Assembly: GCF_018100785.1 (NCBI RefSeq)
Contig: NZ_JAGJEC010000001.1
Span: 1,612,001-1,676,000, forward strand
Reading direction: 5' to 3'
Length of the DNA: 64,000 nucleotides
Source: Maribacter sp. MMG018
Lineage (GTDB): Bacteria; Bacteroidota; Bacteroidia; Flavobacteriales; Flavobacteriaceae
Shown: positions 1 through 8,463 of the stretch, piece after piece
Numbering within the stretch: the stretch's first letter is position 1
Layout: every line of letters begins with the position of its first letter
The notes under the pieces: generated by a model
What the model was told of the DNA's origin: nothing
What the model saw: only the letters and a program-made list of their open reading frames with translations
The model's database searches: none
Made by a program: the position numbers and the translations under genes

Positions 1-572
1 TCCGCCTTGCCCTCACCTGTAGCGTATTGTAGTACTTTCTTAAAGTCCTTAAGGTCCAATAAGGGTAGTTTGTTGTCATCGCAATACTTGAAGACCACCG
101 CAACAATGCCTTCTTGGGTTTCGGTTAGGTCAAGTATTCTTGATAATAGGGTGGGACCAAATTCAGAAACGGTAGCACGTAATTTTACGCCATCTTGCTC
201 TGAAAGGGACAAGATTTCGACCGGAAAACTCTTAGGTTCAAATGGAATACCGATTTTAGCATGTCTTTCATCAATTTTGGCATGCCCTGGACTAGGTTGT
301 GCAATACCACTTAAATCTCCTTTTAGGTCCATCAATAATACAGGTATACCTTTGTCCGATAAATTTTCGGCCAATACCTGTAAGGTCTTGGTTTTTCCCG
401 TACCTGTAGCTCCGGCGATCAAACCGTGCCTGTTAAGGGTTTTAAGGGGTATTTTAACTAGGGCATTGGTGACTGCCTCTTCATTGAGCATTGCCGCCCC
501 CATGGTTATAAAATCACCTTTGGTAGTATAACCCTTTTCTATATGTGCAAAGAAATCTTCTTTGGAGCCCAT
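1..572 (-). CDS. HerA-like ATPase, DUF853/YjgR family (partial)
   Basis: The reading frame runs off the left edge, so only about 190 N-terminal residues are present. The start is the ATG at 572-570. The sequence shows a P-loop (GATGTGKT, about residue 50) and a Walker B-like strand ending in LLMDLKGDLSG about 28 residues later. This is the layout of the HerA/FtsK-like bacterial DUF853 proteins (E. coli YjgR). The family is predicted to be a cytoplasmic hexameric ATPase; its physiological role is not established, and DNA translocation is only inferred from HerA. No neighbour on the same strand is visible in the window. The family call is firm, the function is not. Confidence 0.88.
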   Translation of the reverse strand, partial: MGSKEDFFAHIEKGYTTKGDFITMGAAMLNEEAVTNALVKIPLKTLNRHGLIAGATGTGKTKTLQVLAENLSDKGIPVLLMDLKGDLSGIAQPSPGHAKIDERHAKIGIPFEPKSFPVEILSLSEQDGVKLRATVSEFGPTLLSRILDLTETQEGIVAVVFKYCDDNKLPLLDLKDFKKVLQYATGEGKA

Positions 573-731
573 CTTTAAAATTTTTGATAAAAATAGCTGA
601 TTTTTGACCATTAAGAAATAGCCAAGGCCGTAAATAGTCATCTTTTACGTAACATTTTGCTGAACAACAGAACAATACGATAGAATTAAAAGCCATTATA
701 TAATTGCTAGGGTATTGTAATAGGTAAAATG

Positions 732-739
732 TATCTTTG
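732..739 (+). promoter_or_regulatory. Bacteroidetes -7 box before queE
   Basis: TATCTTTG matches TAnnTTTG perfectly. Its last base is five bases before the ATG at 744, so transcription would start at or next to that ATG. It also lies inside the coding stretch that the earlier ATG at 729 would need, which argues against 729 as the start. Confidence 0.6.
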
Positions 740-743
740 CGCC

Positions 744-1376
744 ATGGAAAAAAAGGAGGTTATGACTTTGGTGGATAAAGGCGAAATGTTGCCTTTAATG
801 GAAGAGTTTTACACCATACAGGGAGAGGGCTTTCATAAAGGTACGGCAGCTTATTTTATAAGGGTAGGTGGTTGTGATGTCGGATGCCATTGGTGCGATG
901 TTAAAGAGAGTTGGAATGCCGAAACACACCCTCCGACACCTATTGCCCAAATTGCGGAGAATGCTGCCAAGTACTCCGATACTATCGTTATTACGGGAGG
1001 AGAGCCTTTAACATGGAACATGGGACCTTTGACACGGCTTTTAAAAGAGAAAAACTTGAAGACGCATATTGAAACTTCAGGGGCTTATGAGCTGACGGGA
1101 GATTGGGATTGGATCTGCCTGTCACCAAAGAAAAACAAACTGCCTTTTGGAAAAGTGTATGACGAGGCGGACGAACTTAAGGTAATCGTCTACAACAAAC
1201 ATGACTTAATTTTTGCAGAGGAACAAGCTGCTTTAACAAACGCGAATTGCATTCTTTATTTACAGCCAGAATGGAGCGTGCGTGATAAAGTTACTCCGAT
1301 GATCGTTGATTATGTGATGAAAAACCCGAAATGGAAGGTTTCTTTGCAGACCCATAAATATTTGAACATACCCTAA
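744..1376 (+). CDS. queE: 7-carboxy-7-deazaguanine synthase QueE
   Basis: This radical SAM enzyme converts 6-carboxytetrahydropterin to 7-carboxy-7-deazaguanine in the cytoplasm, a step of queuosine/preQ0 synthesis. The sequence shows the QueE signature FYTIQGEG, then Cys44-x3-Cys48-x2-Cys51 for the 4Fe-4S cluster, followed by TGGEPL, the GGE motif that binds SAM. The length of 210 residues is normal. Three starts are possible: ATG 729 (which overlaps the promoter box), ATG 744 (used here, would give a leaderless mRNA) and ATG 762, which is preceded by AAGGAGG only two bases away. No other queuosine gene is nearby. The function is certain; the start is not. Confidence 0.95.
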   Translation: MEKKEVMTLVDKGEMLPLMEEFYTIQGEGFHKGTAAYFIRVGGCDVGCHWCDVKESWNAETHPPTPIAQIAENAAKYSDTIVITGGEPLTWNMGPLTRLLKEKNLKTHIETSGAYELTGDWDWICLSPKKNKLPFGKVYDEADELKVIVYNKHDLIFAEEQAALTNANCILYLQPEWSVRDKVTPMIVDYVMKNPKWKVSLQTHKYLNIP

Positions 1377-1385
1377 ATATCTATC

Positions 1386-2285
1386 TTATCTTGCCCCGTT
1401 GGCCTGTATGTCATGTACGCATGAAACTCCCAGACCGGGGATTTCAACTCCCCTTGAGGTTTTTGACTGTAAAAGGTTCAGTACACTATTGCCAGACAGT
1501 ACACAACCAGGGGTGAAACCTTTGGTGTAGGTGTTTTTTTCCACCATCCCAAATGTTTTAGCGGATAAAGAGAACGTAAGTTCGGCACGCATTAAACATC
1601 CATCTACGTTACAATGGTTGTCTCCGACCATTTCGCCATCACTGTTTTCTGATTGCGACTCATGGTCTTCGACCATATCCGTGCCCAAATTCACTAATCC
1701 GAACAAATGCCCAAATTCATGGTTTAGGGTGGCGGCCTCTACATCTGAAACATCGATTTGGAAACTTTGTCCTGCCAATTTTCTTACGGTTGCCTCATGT
1801 ATAACCATCGAGGTGTTGCGGTAAACCGCACCCAAGGTTACAAGACCTTCGTCCTCATCATCGTCTTCGGCCGGCGAATCTGTAAAATAAATATAGATGG
1901 CCAAGGTGGATCCTGTATTATAGGCAGTTCTGTTTTCTTTTTCTAAGTCAGAAATCTCCTGTAAGCTCAAACTTTCTTCGTTGGGAGATTCCAATTCTTT
2001 ATAAATTACTTCTATGTCTTCCTTAAAGGTATGTTGTTTTAAAAAATCTGTAAAGTTGGCAATGGCCGTTTCCGTAGGTTGATAACCGGATACATAACCG
2101 ATCTCTATCAATAATTTATCATAAGATTCATTGGATAGAATATCATAGGCAGAATCACCAGTAGCCAACAAATTTGCAGATTTGTCTATGGTAGAATCGT
2201 TATTGCTATTGCCATCATCACTCTTAGAACAAGCAAATACAGATATTAATAGACCCAACAGCCAAAGAAAAGGGAGTTTTTTCAT
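1386..2285 (-). CDS. Zinc metalloprotease-like lipoprotein
   Basis: A predicted lipoprotein of 299 residues. The start ATG at 2285 is chosen because the signal peptide begins there (MKKLPF, hydrophobic core, lipobox VFAC); an in-frame ATG lies 15 bases upstream. After an acidic central part there is HEFGHLFGLVN, a metzincin-like HExxHxxG motif. The usual third ligand (His or Asp at position 11) is Asn here, and a His in DNHCNVDGCLMR further on could replace it. That stretch also has two Cys and a Met like the Met-turn. It resembles the proteins annotated as membrane metalloproteases in Flavobacteria. Its substrate is unknown. It is convergent with queE and lies 34 bases after the methyltransferase stop, probably cotranscribed with it. 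Confidence 0.8.
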   Translation of the reverse strand: MKKLPFLWLLGLLISVFACSKSDDGNSNNDSTIDKSANLLATGDSAYDILSNESYDKLLIEIGYVSGYQPTETAIANFTDFLKQHTFKEDIEVIYKELESPNEESLSLQEISDLEKENRTAYNTGSTLAIYIYFTDSPAEDDDEDEGLVTLGAVYRNTSMVIHEATVRKLAGQSFQIDVSDVEAATLNHEFGHLFGLVNLGTDMVEDHESQSENSDGEMVGDNHCNVDGCLMRAELTFSLSAKTFGMVEKNTYTKGFTPGCVLSGNSVLNLLQSKTSRGVEIPGLGVSCVHDIQANGAR

Positions 2286-2319
2286 ATTATAAGGATACAA
2301 TGAAAATATGGTTTGACCA

Positions 2320-3030
2320 CTATTCCAAAGCTAATTTAGCCAAATAATCGTTGTGCTGACCATTGCTGATAAGTTCACAGCTAAATCCATGATAGTTTGC
2401 GGCTCTTTTTAAAGTGTTAAAATCTAAATAGAGCCAATTAAAGGGAGTGCCTTTTTCATTTCTATATTCCATATTGAATGTTACCTCACCGTAGTAATTT
2501 ACATCGTCCGGAACCCAATACCCTCCATCATCATCATTTTCGAACATATAGAGGATATCACTTGAATCCAACAAAATTTGTCCATTAGGTTTTAAGATAG
2601 ATTTCATTTTGTTCAAATAGAGGTCTATATTGCTGAGTAAGCCAACAATTCCTATGCCGTTCATCATAAGTAATAGGGTGTCGAACTGCATGTCTTCGAT
2701 ATCAAGTAAATCATGACGGATGGTTTGCTTTAAACCGCGTTCTGTACATACCTTGATAGCGCCTTCAGATCGGTCTAGACCGGTAACATCGTAACCTTTT
2801 TCCTGTAGGTACAGACTGTGACTTCCCGCACCACAACCAATATCTAAAACAGAACCTTTACATAACTGTAAAGCTTTTTGTTCTAATGGAGGCATTTGAT
2901 CGTAGCCCCTAAATAAATAGGGTAGTGGAAGGGTATCCTCTTCGTCTAAAGATGAATAGGTCTTTATATCTTCGGTGTAATTTCCTCTTTGGTAATCTAA
3001 TAGGGCCTTGCCCAATATATCTGTTTGCAA
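2320..3030 (-). CDS. Class I SAM-dependent methyltransferase
   Basis: A soluble protein of 236 residues with a Rossmann methyltransferase motif I (VLDIGCGAGSHSLYL) and the acidic end of strand 2 (VTGLDRS), followed by a C-terminal part of the usual size. The substrate cannot be told from sequence; a small molecule is more likely than RNA because no RNA-binding domain is seen. The start is TTG at 3030: the reading frame gives MQTDILGKALLDY and no ATG lies before motif I that would keep the N-terminus. It is divergent from the YkgJ-type gene with 75 bases between. The downstream gene is the metalloprotease-like lipoprotein. Confidence 0.85.
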   Translation of the reverse strand: MQTDILGKALLDYQRGNYTEDIKTYSSLDEEDTLPLPYLFRGYDQMPPLEQKALQLCKGSVLDIGCGAGSHSLYLQEKGYDVTGLDRSEGAIKVCTERGLKQTIRHDLLDIEDMQFDTLLLMMNGIGIVGLLSNIDLYLNKMKSILKPNGQILLDSSDILYMFENDDDGGYWVPDDVNYYGEVTFNMEYRNEKGTPFNWLYLDFNTLKRAANYHGFSCELISNGQHNDYLAKLALE

Positions 3031-3093
3031 TCTATTTGTTTTTGTACTACAAAAATCCCTTTTTTTAGAACCACTTTGCTAGTTTTGATGCAT

Positions 3094-3101
3094 TAATTTT
3101 G
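3094..3101 (+). promoter_or_regulatory. -7 box before the YkgJ-type gene
   Basis: TAATTTTG is a perfect TAnnTTTG box. The ATG begins five bases after its last G, the same spacing as at queE. A TTTG at 3075-3078 could be the -33 element but the spacing is short. Confidence 0.55.
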
Positions 3102-3105
3102 AGTT

Positions 3106-3600
3106 ATGGAAGAAGTTTTGCGACAATTACCGATAAAGGCAAAGGAGAAACATACGGAAAACAAGAAGTTTTTTGCAAAACTAAGAAAGAGACCGCCCAA
3201 GAATTTAGACTATCAAATGCAAGAAATGCATGAGCGGGAATTTGAAAGAACGGATTGCTTAACCTGTGCAAATTGTTGTAAGACTACCGGGCCATTGTTT
3301 ACAAATGCAGATATTGAACGAATATCTAAATTCTTTAAACTAAAGCCTAGCAAGTTTATAGAAACCTATTTAAGAATAGATGAGGACAACGATTATGTGC
3401 TACAACAAGTGCCCTGTACTTTCTTGGGCGTCGATAATTACTGTTCTATATATGAGGTAAGGCCAAAGGCATGCCGTGAATTTCCACATACCGACAGAAA
3501 GAAGTTTCAGCAGATAAGCCACTTTACGCTAAAAAATGTATCCATTTGCCCTGCGGCATTTAATATTGTGGAAGAGATGAAAAGAAGAATAAACATGTAG
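3106..3600 (+). CDS. YkgJ-family cysteine cluster protein
   Basis: A cytoplasmic protein of 164 residues with the cysteine pattern of the YkgJ (CxxCxxCC) family, thought to bind zinc or an Fe-S cluster. Visible are Cys51, Cys54, Cys57 and Cys58, then a Cys before TFLG, a Cys in NYCSIYEVRP, a Cys in ACREFPH and a final CPAA. The basic N-terminus (KKFFAKLRKRPPK) is typical of the flavobacterial members. The biochemical role is unknown. It seems to be a single-gene unit with its own promoter; the next gene starts about 100 bases on. Confidence 0.88.
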   Translation: MEEVLRQLPIKAKEKHTENKKFFAKLRKRPPKNLDYQMQEMHEREFERTDCLTCANCCKTTGPLFTNADIERISKFFKLKPSKFIETYLRIDEDNDYVLQQVPCTFLGVDNYCSIYEVRPKACREFPHTDRKKFQQISHFTLKNVSICPAAFNIVEEMKRRINM

Positions 3601-3684
3601 GGGAAGCTTTGTTCTTAGATATAAACTACTGTTGTACTTATAGTTTCTATAAAACCAAGTATTGTCTATAGAACCGTGATCTTG

Positions 3685-3692
3685 TATATTTA
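3685..3692 (+). promoter_or_regulatory. -7 box before the desaturase-like gene
   Basis: TATATTTA differs from TAnnTTTG only in the last base. The ATG at 3697 starts five bases after the box. A TTG at 3662-3664 leaves 20 bases to the box, a good -33 spacing. Confidence 0.5.
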
Positions 3693-3696
3693 AGAC

Positions 3697-4539
3697 ATGG
3701 AGCAGATTATAGACTATTTTGAAAACATACCTACTTTACACCGCTCTTTAATATTGGTCGGCGGTATTACCTTTTTCTGGATTTTAGAGGGTATGGCCCC
3801 ACTTTTTAATGTTAAGTACAAAAAATGGAAGCATGCCGTGCCAAACCTATTTTTTACATTGACCACGATAATCGTGAATTTTCCACTTGCTTTTCTATTG
3901 CTTAAAACTTCCGATTGGGTCGTTGCCAACGATTTCGGAATAATTAATTGGCTGCCACCAATGCCGTTATGGTTATATGCCCTATTGGGACTAATGTTGT
4001 TGGATCTGATAGGTGCTTACCTTGCCCATTGGGCAGAGCATAGAATAAAACCTTTGTGGATGGTACATTTGGTACATCATTCCGATCATCATGTAGATAC
4101 CACTACGGCCAATAGGCATCATCCCCTAGAGTCGCTTGTAAGGTATGTGTTTACCCTGATCGGAGTATTTGTGGTCGGGGCACCCGTGGGTATTATTATG
4201 TTGTATCAAAGCTTGTCGGTGGTGCTGTCCCAGTTTAACCATGCCAATATTAAACTACCTGTAAAAGTGGATAGGTATTTGAGTTGGTTTTTGGTTTCTC
4301 CAGATATGCATAAAGTACACCATCATTATGTATTGCCTTATACGGACAGTAATTATGGGAACATTTTTTCTATTTGGGACCGTTTGTTCGGTACCTATAG
4401 ATATAAAGAAAGAGACACCATCATTTATGGCGTTGACACCTTCCCCGACGAAAATGAGAATTCAAGTATCAAAGGTCTGCTACGACAACCTTTTCATAAA
4501 TATAGAAGGCCTACTACTGCCGCTTCGAACCAAGATTGA
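3697..4539 (+). CDS. Sterol desaturase / fatty acid hydroxylase family membrane protein
   Basis: An integral membrane protein of 280 residues with about four hydrophobic segments (residues 15-32, 47-70, 88-110, 150-180). The histidine boxes of the fatty acid hydroxylase superfamily are clear: HWAEH at 111-115, HLVHHSDHH at 124-132, HH at 141-142 and HKVHHH at 205-210. They bind a di-iron centre that performs O2-dependent hydroxylation or desaturation of a lipid. The substrate in Bacteroidetes is unclear (sterol-like, carotenoid or fatty acyl). The gene appears solitary and is convergent with the DUF1343 gene. Confidence 0.9.
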   Translation: MEQIIDYFENIPTLHRSLILVGGITFFWILEGMAPLFNVKYKKWKHAVPNLFFTLTTIIVNFPLAFLLLKTSDWVVANDFGIINWLPPMPLWLYALLGLMLLDLIGAYLAHWAEHRIKPLWMVHLVHHSDHHVDTTTANRHHPLESLVRYVFTLIGVFVVGAPVGIIMLYQSLSVVLSQFNHANIKLPVKVDRYLSWFLVSPDMHKVHHHYVLPYTDSNYGNIFSIWDRLFGTYRYKERDTIIYGVDTFPDENENSSIKGLLRQPFHKYRRPTTAASNQD

Positions 4540-4579
4540 TCATTCGTAATACGGCGCGCTGGCCTATCCTCGTAAGAGG

Positions 4580-5821
4580 TTACTCGTACATTAAATATTT
4601 TGCCCTTATTTTTTTGAACTTTGACAAATCGTCCGACCAGGTCCGTTGAATTTCCTTTGCAGAAAGGCCTGCTTCTATTTGTTGTTGAAGTTCTGTGTTT
4701 CCGGCATGTTTTGTGAATCCGGAGGTAATAAAAAAATGACTCTTGTCAGGGGTGTTGTTGTAGGCATCTACGATCCATTGTAAAGAAACCTCGCTCATTC
4801 TTTCATAATCTGATAGGTCTTTACCGTAACATGTTTTTCCTTCTTCCTTCGGGTGTTTGGATCCAAAATTTGGTTTGGGTACATAAGAAAAACTGTAGGC
4901 CGTAGAATCCATAAAAGAAGCTCCATATCTTTGAAATTGAAATTCGGTTCCCCGTCCGGCGTTTACATTGGTGCCTTCAAAAAGCCCCAAACTAGGGTAT
5001 AGGTTAATGGCCGTGTCGTTCGGTAGGTTGGGCGAAGGCCTTATCGGTAAATGGTAAACAGTAGTGTGTGTCCAATTCTCTAATGGAACGACCGTTAAAT
5101 CTACTTTTTGTGAACTTTTTAACCAACCCTCGTTATTGATCATTTGCGCATACTCGCCAATGGTCATCCCATATACCAATGGTATCTCTGTCATCCCTAA
5201 AAATCCGGTGTGCTCTTTTTTCATCGTAGGCCCGTCTACATAATGGGCATTGGGGTTGGGGCGATCAAGTACAATTACAGGAATGTTACTGTCGGCGCAA
5301 GCCTCCATTATTAATTGTAAAGTGGCTATATAGGTGTAAAAACGTACGCCGACATCTTGTATGTCGAACAATACAACGTCTAGTTCGTTTAATTGCTCTG
5401 TAGAGGGTTTTCTGTTTTTGCCATATAGCGATATTAAGGGCAACCCTGTTTTTTTGTCGGTACCATCGCTTACTTTTTCACCTGCATCGGCCTGGCCCCT
5501 AAATCCGTGTTCGGGCGCAAATACCTTTTTTATCGTTATTCCAGCATTTAAAAGTGAATCTACCAAATGGGTGTGCCCCTGTTCATTAAAAATAACCGAT
5601 GTTTGGTTGGCGACTATCCCTACATTTTTGTCTTGTAACATGGGAATGTAGGCCTCGGTTCTGTTCGCTGCTACCCGAACAGGTTTCAGTGTGTCGGCAA
5701 TTATTGTGGTGCTGATATTTTCAGTTTTTTTATCATTTTTATCATTTGTGTTTCCACAAGAGATACATAACAAAAAAGATAAAAAAAGGGTATTTTTGAA
5801 ATGGTATAAAAATAACATCAT
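4580..5821 (-). CDS. DUF1343 / NamZ-like lipoprotein
   Basis: A predicted lipoprotein of 413 residues: signal peptide with core NTLFLSFLL and lipobox CISC. The rest is one DUF1343 domain, with conserved stretches FAPEHGFRG, VVLFDIQDVGVRFYTYI, VLDRPNP and GRGTEFQF. A characterised DUF1343 protein is NamZ, an exo-beta-N-acetylmuramidase acting on peptidoglycan fragments, so muropeptide recycling is the best guess. Two ATG codons in a row (5821 and 5818) can start it. The start directly abuts that of the divergent permease gene at 5822, so each promoter must lie within the other's coding region. Confidence 0.9.
   Translation of the reverse strand: MMLFLYHFKNTLFLSFLLCISCGNTNDKNDKKTENISTTIIADTLKPVRVAANRTEAYIPMLQDKNVGIVANQTSVIFNEQGHTHLVDSLLNAGITIKKVFAPEHGFRGQADAGEKVSDGTDKKTGLPLISLYGKNRKPSTEQLNELDVVLFDIQDVGVRFYTYIATLQLIMEACADSNIPVIVLDRPNPNAHYVDGPTMKKEHTGFLGMTEIPLVYGMTIGEYAQMINNEGWLKSSQKVDLTVVPLENWTHTTVYHLPIRPSPNLPNDTAINLYPSLGLFEGTNVNAGRGTEFQFQRYGASFMDSTAYSFSYVPKPNFGSKHPKEEGKTCYGKDLSDYERMSEVSLQWIVDAYNNTPDKSHFFITSGFTKHAGNTELQQQIEAGLSAKEIQRTWSDDLSKFKKIRAKYLMYE
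5791..5798 (+). promoter_or_regulatory. -7 box for the FtsX-type permease gene
   Basis: TATTTTTG matches TAnnTTTG and lies 24 bases before the TTG start, inside the signal-peptide codons of the opposite-strand DUF1343 gene. No clear -33 TTG is seen. Confidence 0.4.
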
Positions 5822-7063
5822 TTGAACCTAGAATTTTTTATCGCCAAACGGCTTATTACGGGTAAGGAGCATAAAATTAGTATTTCCGCACCAATAATAA
5901 AAATAGCTATTGCAGCCATTGCGATCGGTGTGGTTATGATGTTGATAGCCATTGCTACCGGAGTAGGCCTTAAATATAAGATACGCGAGAAAGTAACAGC
6001 TTTTAATGGGCATGTGCAAATCACGAACTATGATAATAATAGTTCAGAGGTTTCTGTAGTACCCGTTTCTAAAAATCAGGATTTTTATCCAGAGTTTAAA
6101 GATGTAGATGGTATTGTCCACGTACAGGCGGTGGCTACAAAGGCAGGTATTATAAGAACACCAGATACTTTTGAGGGGGTGATTGCCAAAGGAGTTGGGC
6201 AAGACTTTTATTGGACGCCTCTAAAGGAATATTTGGTTAAGGGTTCTTTGCCCGACTATACCGGAGAATTAAATAGCGATGTGCTTATCTCCCAAATAAC
6301 GGCCAACCGTCTAAAGTTGGATGTAGGTGATTCTTTCTTTACTTTTTTTCTGCGCGACGATGATACCGAAAAGATTCCGAATCAGCGTAAGTTTATTGTA
6401 AAGGGAATTTATGATAGTGGTTTTGAAGAGATAGATAGTAGGTATATTTTTATAGATATTCGCCATATTCAGCAAATGAACAAGTGGAAAGAGGATGAGG
6501 TAGGTAATTTTGAGGTCTTTTTGGAGAGTTTTGATGATATAGACGAAAAAAGTGCTGAAATCTACGGAAAAACACTCTCTAATTTGGATACCAAAACCTT
6601 GAAGGATAAGTATTATAAGATTTTTGAATGGATAGGTCTCTTCGATTTCAATATTGGCCTTATCATCGGTATTATGATCATAGTTGGGGGCATAAATATG
6701 ATTACCGCCCTTTTGGTGCTGATTTTAGAGCGTACGCCTATGATCGGTATTTTGAAGGCATTGGGTACCACAAACTGGAGCATTAGAAAGGTCTTTTTGT
6801 ACAATGCCGCCTATTTAATAGGGGTAGGGCTGTTTTGGGGAAACCTGATCGGGTTGGGACTTATCTTTTTACAGAGTAAATATCGAATGTTCAAATTTCC
6901 AAATCCAGAGGAGTATTATATCGAGTATATTCCTGTTCATATTGATGTGGTAACGGTGCTGATACTAAACATAGGGGTGTTGTTCCTGTGCCTTGTAATG
7001 TTACTGATACCTTCTTATATTATTACCAAGATAACCCCTGTTAAAGCGATTAGGTTCGAATAG
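5822..7063 (+). CDS. FtsX-like ABC transporter permease (LolE/MacB type)
   Basis: An inner-membrane permease of 413 residues with the classic layout: one N-terminal transmembrane segment (about 24-48), a large periplasmic domain, and three C-terminal segments (about 270-300, 318-345, 375-405). It resembles the LolC/LolE permeases that help sort lipoproteins to the outer membrane, or MacB-type mechanotransmission permeases. No ATPase gene is adjacent, as is common in Flavobacteria. The start is TTG at 5822: an in-frame stop sits at 5813-5815, and the sequence NLEFFIAKRLITG is the expected N-terminus. The role in lipoprotein release is inferred. Confidence 0.9.
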   Translation: MNLEFFIAKRLITGKEHKISISAPIIKIAIAAIAIGVVMMLIAIATGVGLKYKIREKVTAFNGHVQITNYDNNSSEVSVVPVSKNQDFYPEFKDVDGIVHVQAVATKAGIIRTPDTFEGVIAKGVGQDFYWTPLKEYLVKGSLPDYTGELNSDVLISQITANRLKLDVGDSFFTFFLRDDDTEKIPNQRKFIVKGIYDSGFEEIDSRYIFIDIRHIQQMNKWKEDEVGNFEVFLESFDDIDEKSAEIYGKTLSNLDTKTLKDKYYKIFEWIGLFDFNIGLIIGIMIIVGGINMITALLVLILERTPMIGILKALGTTNWSIRKVFLYNAAYLIGVGLFWGNLIGLGLIFLQSKYRMFKFPNPEEYYIEYIPVHIDVVTVLILNIGVLFLCLVMLLIPSYIITKITPVKAIRFE

Positions 7064-7142
7064 TTGTCCGTAGATACCGGTTTTCTAGGTGTATGCGGTA
7101 TGGAGTTTCCTCTTTTTAATTTCGTATTGCCCTAGTTTTGGG

Positions 7143-7150
7143 TAAATTTG
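7143..7150 (+). promoter_or_regulatory. -7 box before the M20 peptidase gene
   Basis: TAAATTTG matches TAnnTTTG perfectly and lies 17 bases before the ATG at 7167. Confidence 0.5.
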
Positions 7151-7166
7151 GTACAACCAAACAATT

Positions 7167-8462
7167 ATGATGAAAAAGTTATTTGTATGCCTGGTATTTC
7201 TGGTATGGGTGCTACCTGTTTCGGGGCAAAAACTATCTAGAACCGAAAAGAAGATTATTAAAAGTATAGAAGCGAACAACGCTGAGGCCATTCGGTTTTT
7301 AGAGAAGGTGGTTAACATTAATAGTGGTACCCTTAATCTAGAGGGGGTCAAAAAGGTCGGCAGCGAATTCGGTACCGCTTTCGAGTCCATCGGTTTTGAT
7401 ACGAAATGGATACCGATGCCCGAAGAATTGAATAGGGCCGGTCATCTTTTTGTGGAGACCAAGGGGTCTAAAGGAAAGAAAATATTATTGATAGGCCATC
7501 TAGATACAGTTTTTGAAGAAGATAGTCCCTTTCAGACCTTTACCATGATAAACGATAGTATAGCCCATGCTCCGGGAGGTAACGATATGAAAGGCGGAAA
7601 TGTAATTATCCTGTATGCCCTAAAAGCGCTACAGGAGAATAATTTATTGGAAGATGCCCAAATAATCGCGGCATTTACCGGGGATGAGGAAAGTGCGGGA
7701 AAACCTTTGGAAATTAGTAGAAAGGATTTGATAGAAGCTGCGAAAAGAAGTGACATTGCCTTAGGTTTTGAGACTTCTACCGGATTTAATTATGCTACCG
7801 TGGCCAGAAGGGGATCTTCTGGTTGGAAAGTTGAGGTAGAGGGCAAAAGAGCACATTCTTCGGGTATTTTTAATGATGAGGTAGGGGCTGGGGCCATTTT
7901 TGAAATGTCACGAATACTTCATCGGTTCTATACTGATGTAAAAGGGGAAGACCTGTTGACCTTTAATCCAGGAACTTTGCTGGGCGGAACATTTGTCGAG
8001 TTTGATGATATGACCAGTAAAGGAACCGTTTTTGGAAAAACAAATGTTGTTGCCCAAAAGGCCGAAGTTAGAGGTGGTCTTCGGTTTATTTCAGAAGAGC
8101 AGAAAGAAAGAACACGTGAAAGTATGCGGAAAATCGTTTCAGAGAATCTTCCCATGACCTCCGCCAAAATTACCTTTACGGATAGTTACCCTGCCATGGG
8201 CCCTACTGATGGTAACAAAGCCCTGTTGGCAAAATTGAATCAGGTGAGTTTAGATTTGGGCCAAGGAGAGGTAATGGCGTATGATCCAGGAAAAAGAGGT
8301 GCGGCCGATACTTCTTTTGTTGCACAATATGTAGACTGTTTAGATGGTTTGGGCACTATGGGGTCTGGGGCCCATACGCCCGAAGAAACCGTAAACCTGA
8401 ATACAATAGAGGCGCTGACCAAAAGAACGGCCATTTTGATCTATAGATTAATAAACCAATAA
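7167..8462 (+). CDS. Secreted M20-family zinc peptidase
   Basis: A co-catalytic zinc peptidase of the glutamate carboxypeptidase/ArgE type, 431 residues. The signal peptide (hydrophobic core to about residue 18, SGQ cleavage site) sends it to the periplasm. Metal ligands and catalytic residues fit the family: His111 and Asp113 (GHLDT), Asp140 (GGNDMKGG), the Glu pair 174-175 (GDEES) and a C-terminal His in GSGAHTPEE. The dimerisation domain lies between, near AKRG and KRAHSSG. The substrate is unknown. Either of the two first ATGs may be used. The aldose-epimerase-like gene starts one base after its stop, so the two form an operon. Confidence 0.92.
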   Translation: MMKKLFVCLVFLVWVLPVSGQKLSRTEKKIIKSIEANNAEAIRFLEKVVNINSGTLNLEGVKKVGSEFGTAFESIGFDTKWIPMPEELNRAGHLFVETKGSKGKKILLIGHLDTVFEEDSPFQTFTMINDSIAHAPGGNDMKGGNVIILYALKALQENNLLEDAQIIAAFTGDEESAGKPLEISRKDLIEAAKRSDIALGFETSTGFNYATVARRGSSGWKVEVEGKRAHSSGIFNDEVGAGAIFEMSRILHRFYTDVKGEDLLTFNPGTLLGGTFVEFDDMTSKGTVFGKTNVVAQKAEVRGGLRFISEEQKERTRESMRKIVSENLPMTSAKITFTDSYPAMGPTDGNKALLAKLNQVSLDLGQGEVMAYDPGKRGAADTSFVAQYVDCLDGLGTMGSGAHTPEETVNLNTIEALTKRTAILIYRLINQ

Positions 8463-8463
8463 T

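Noticed and set aside
514-696. 60-codon open frame overlapping the start of the HerA-like gene
   Set aside because: Overlaps the real start in another frame and has no protein features.
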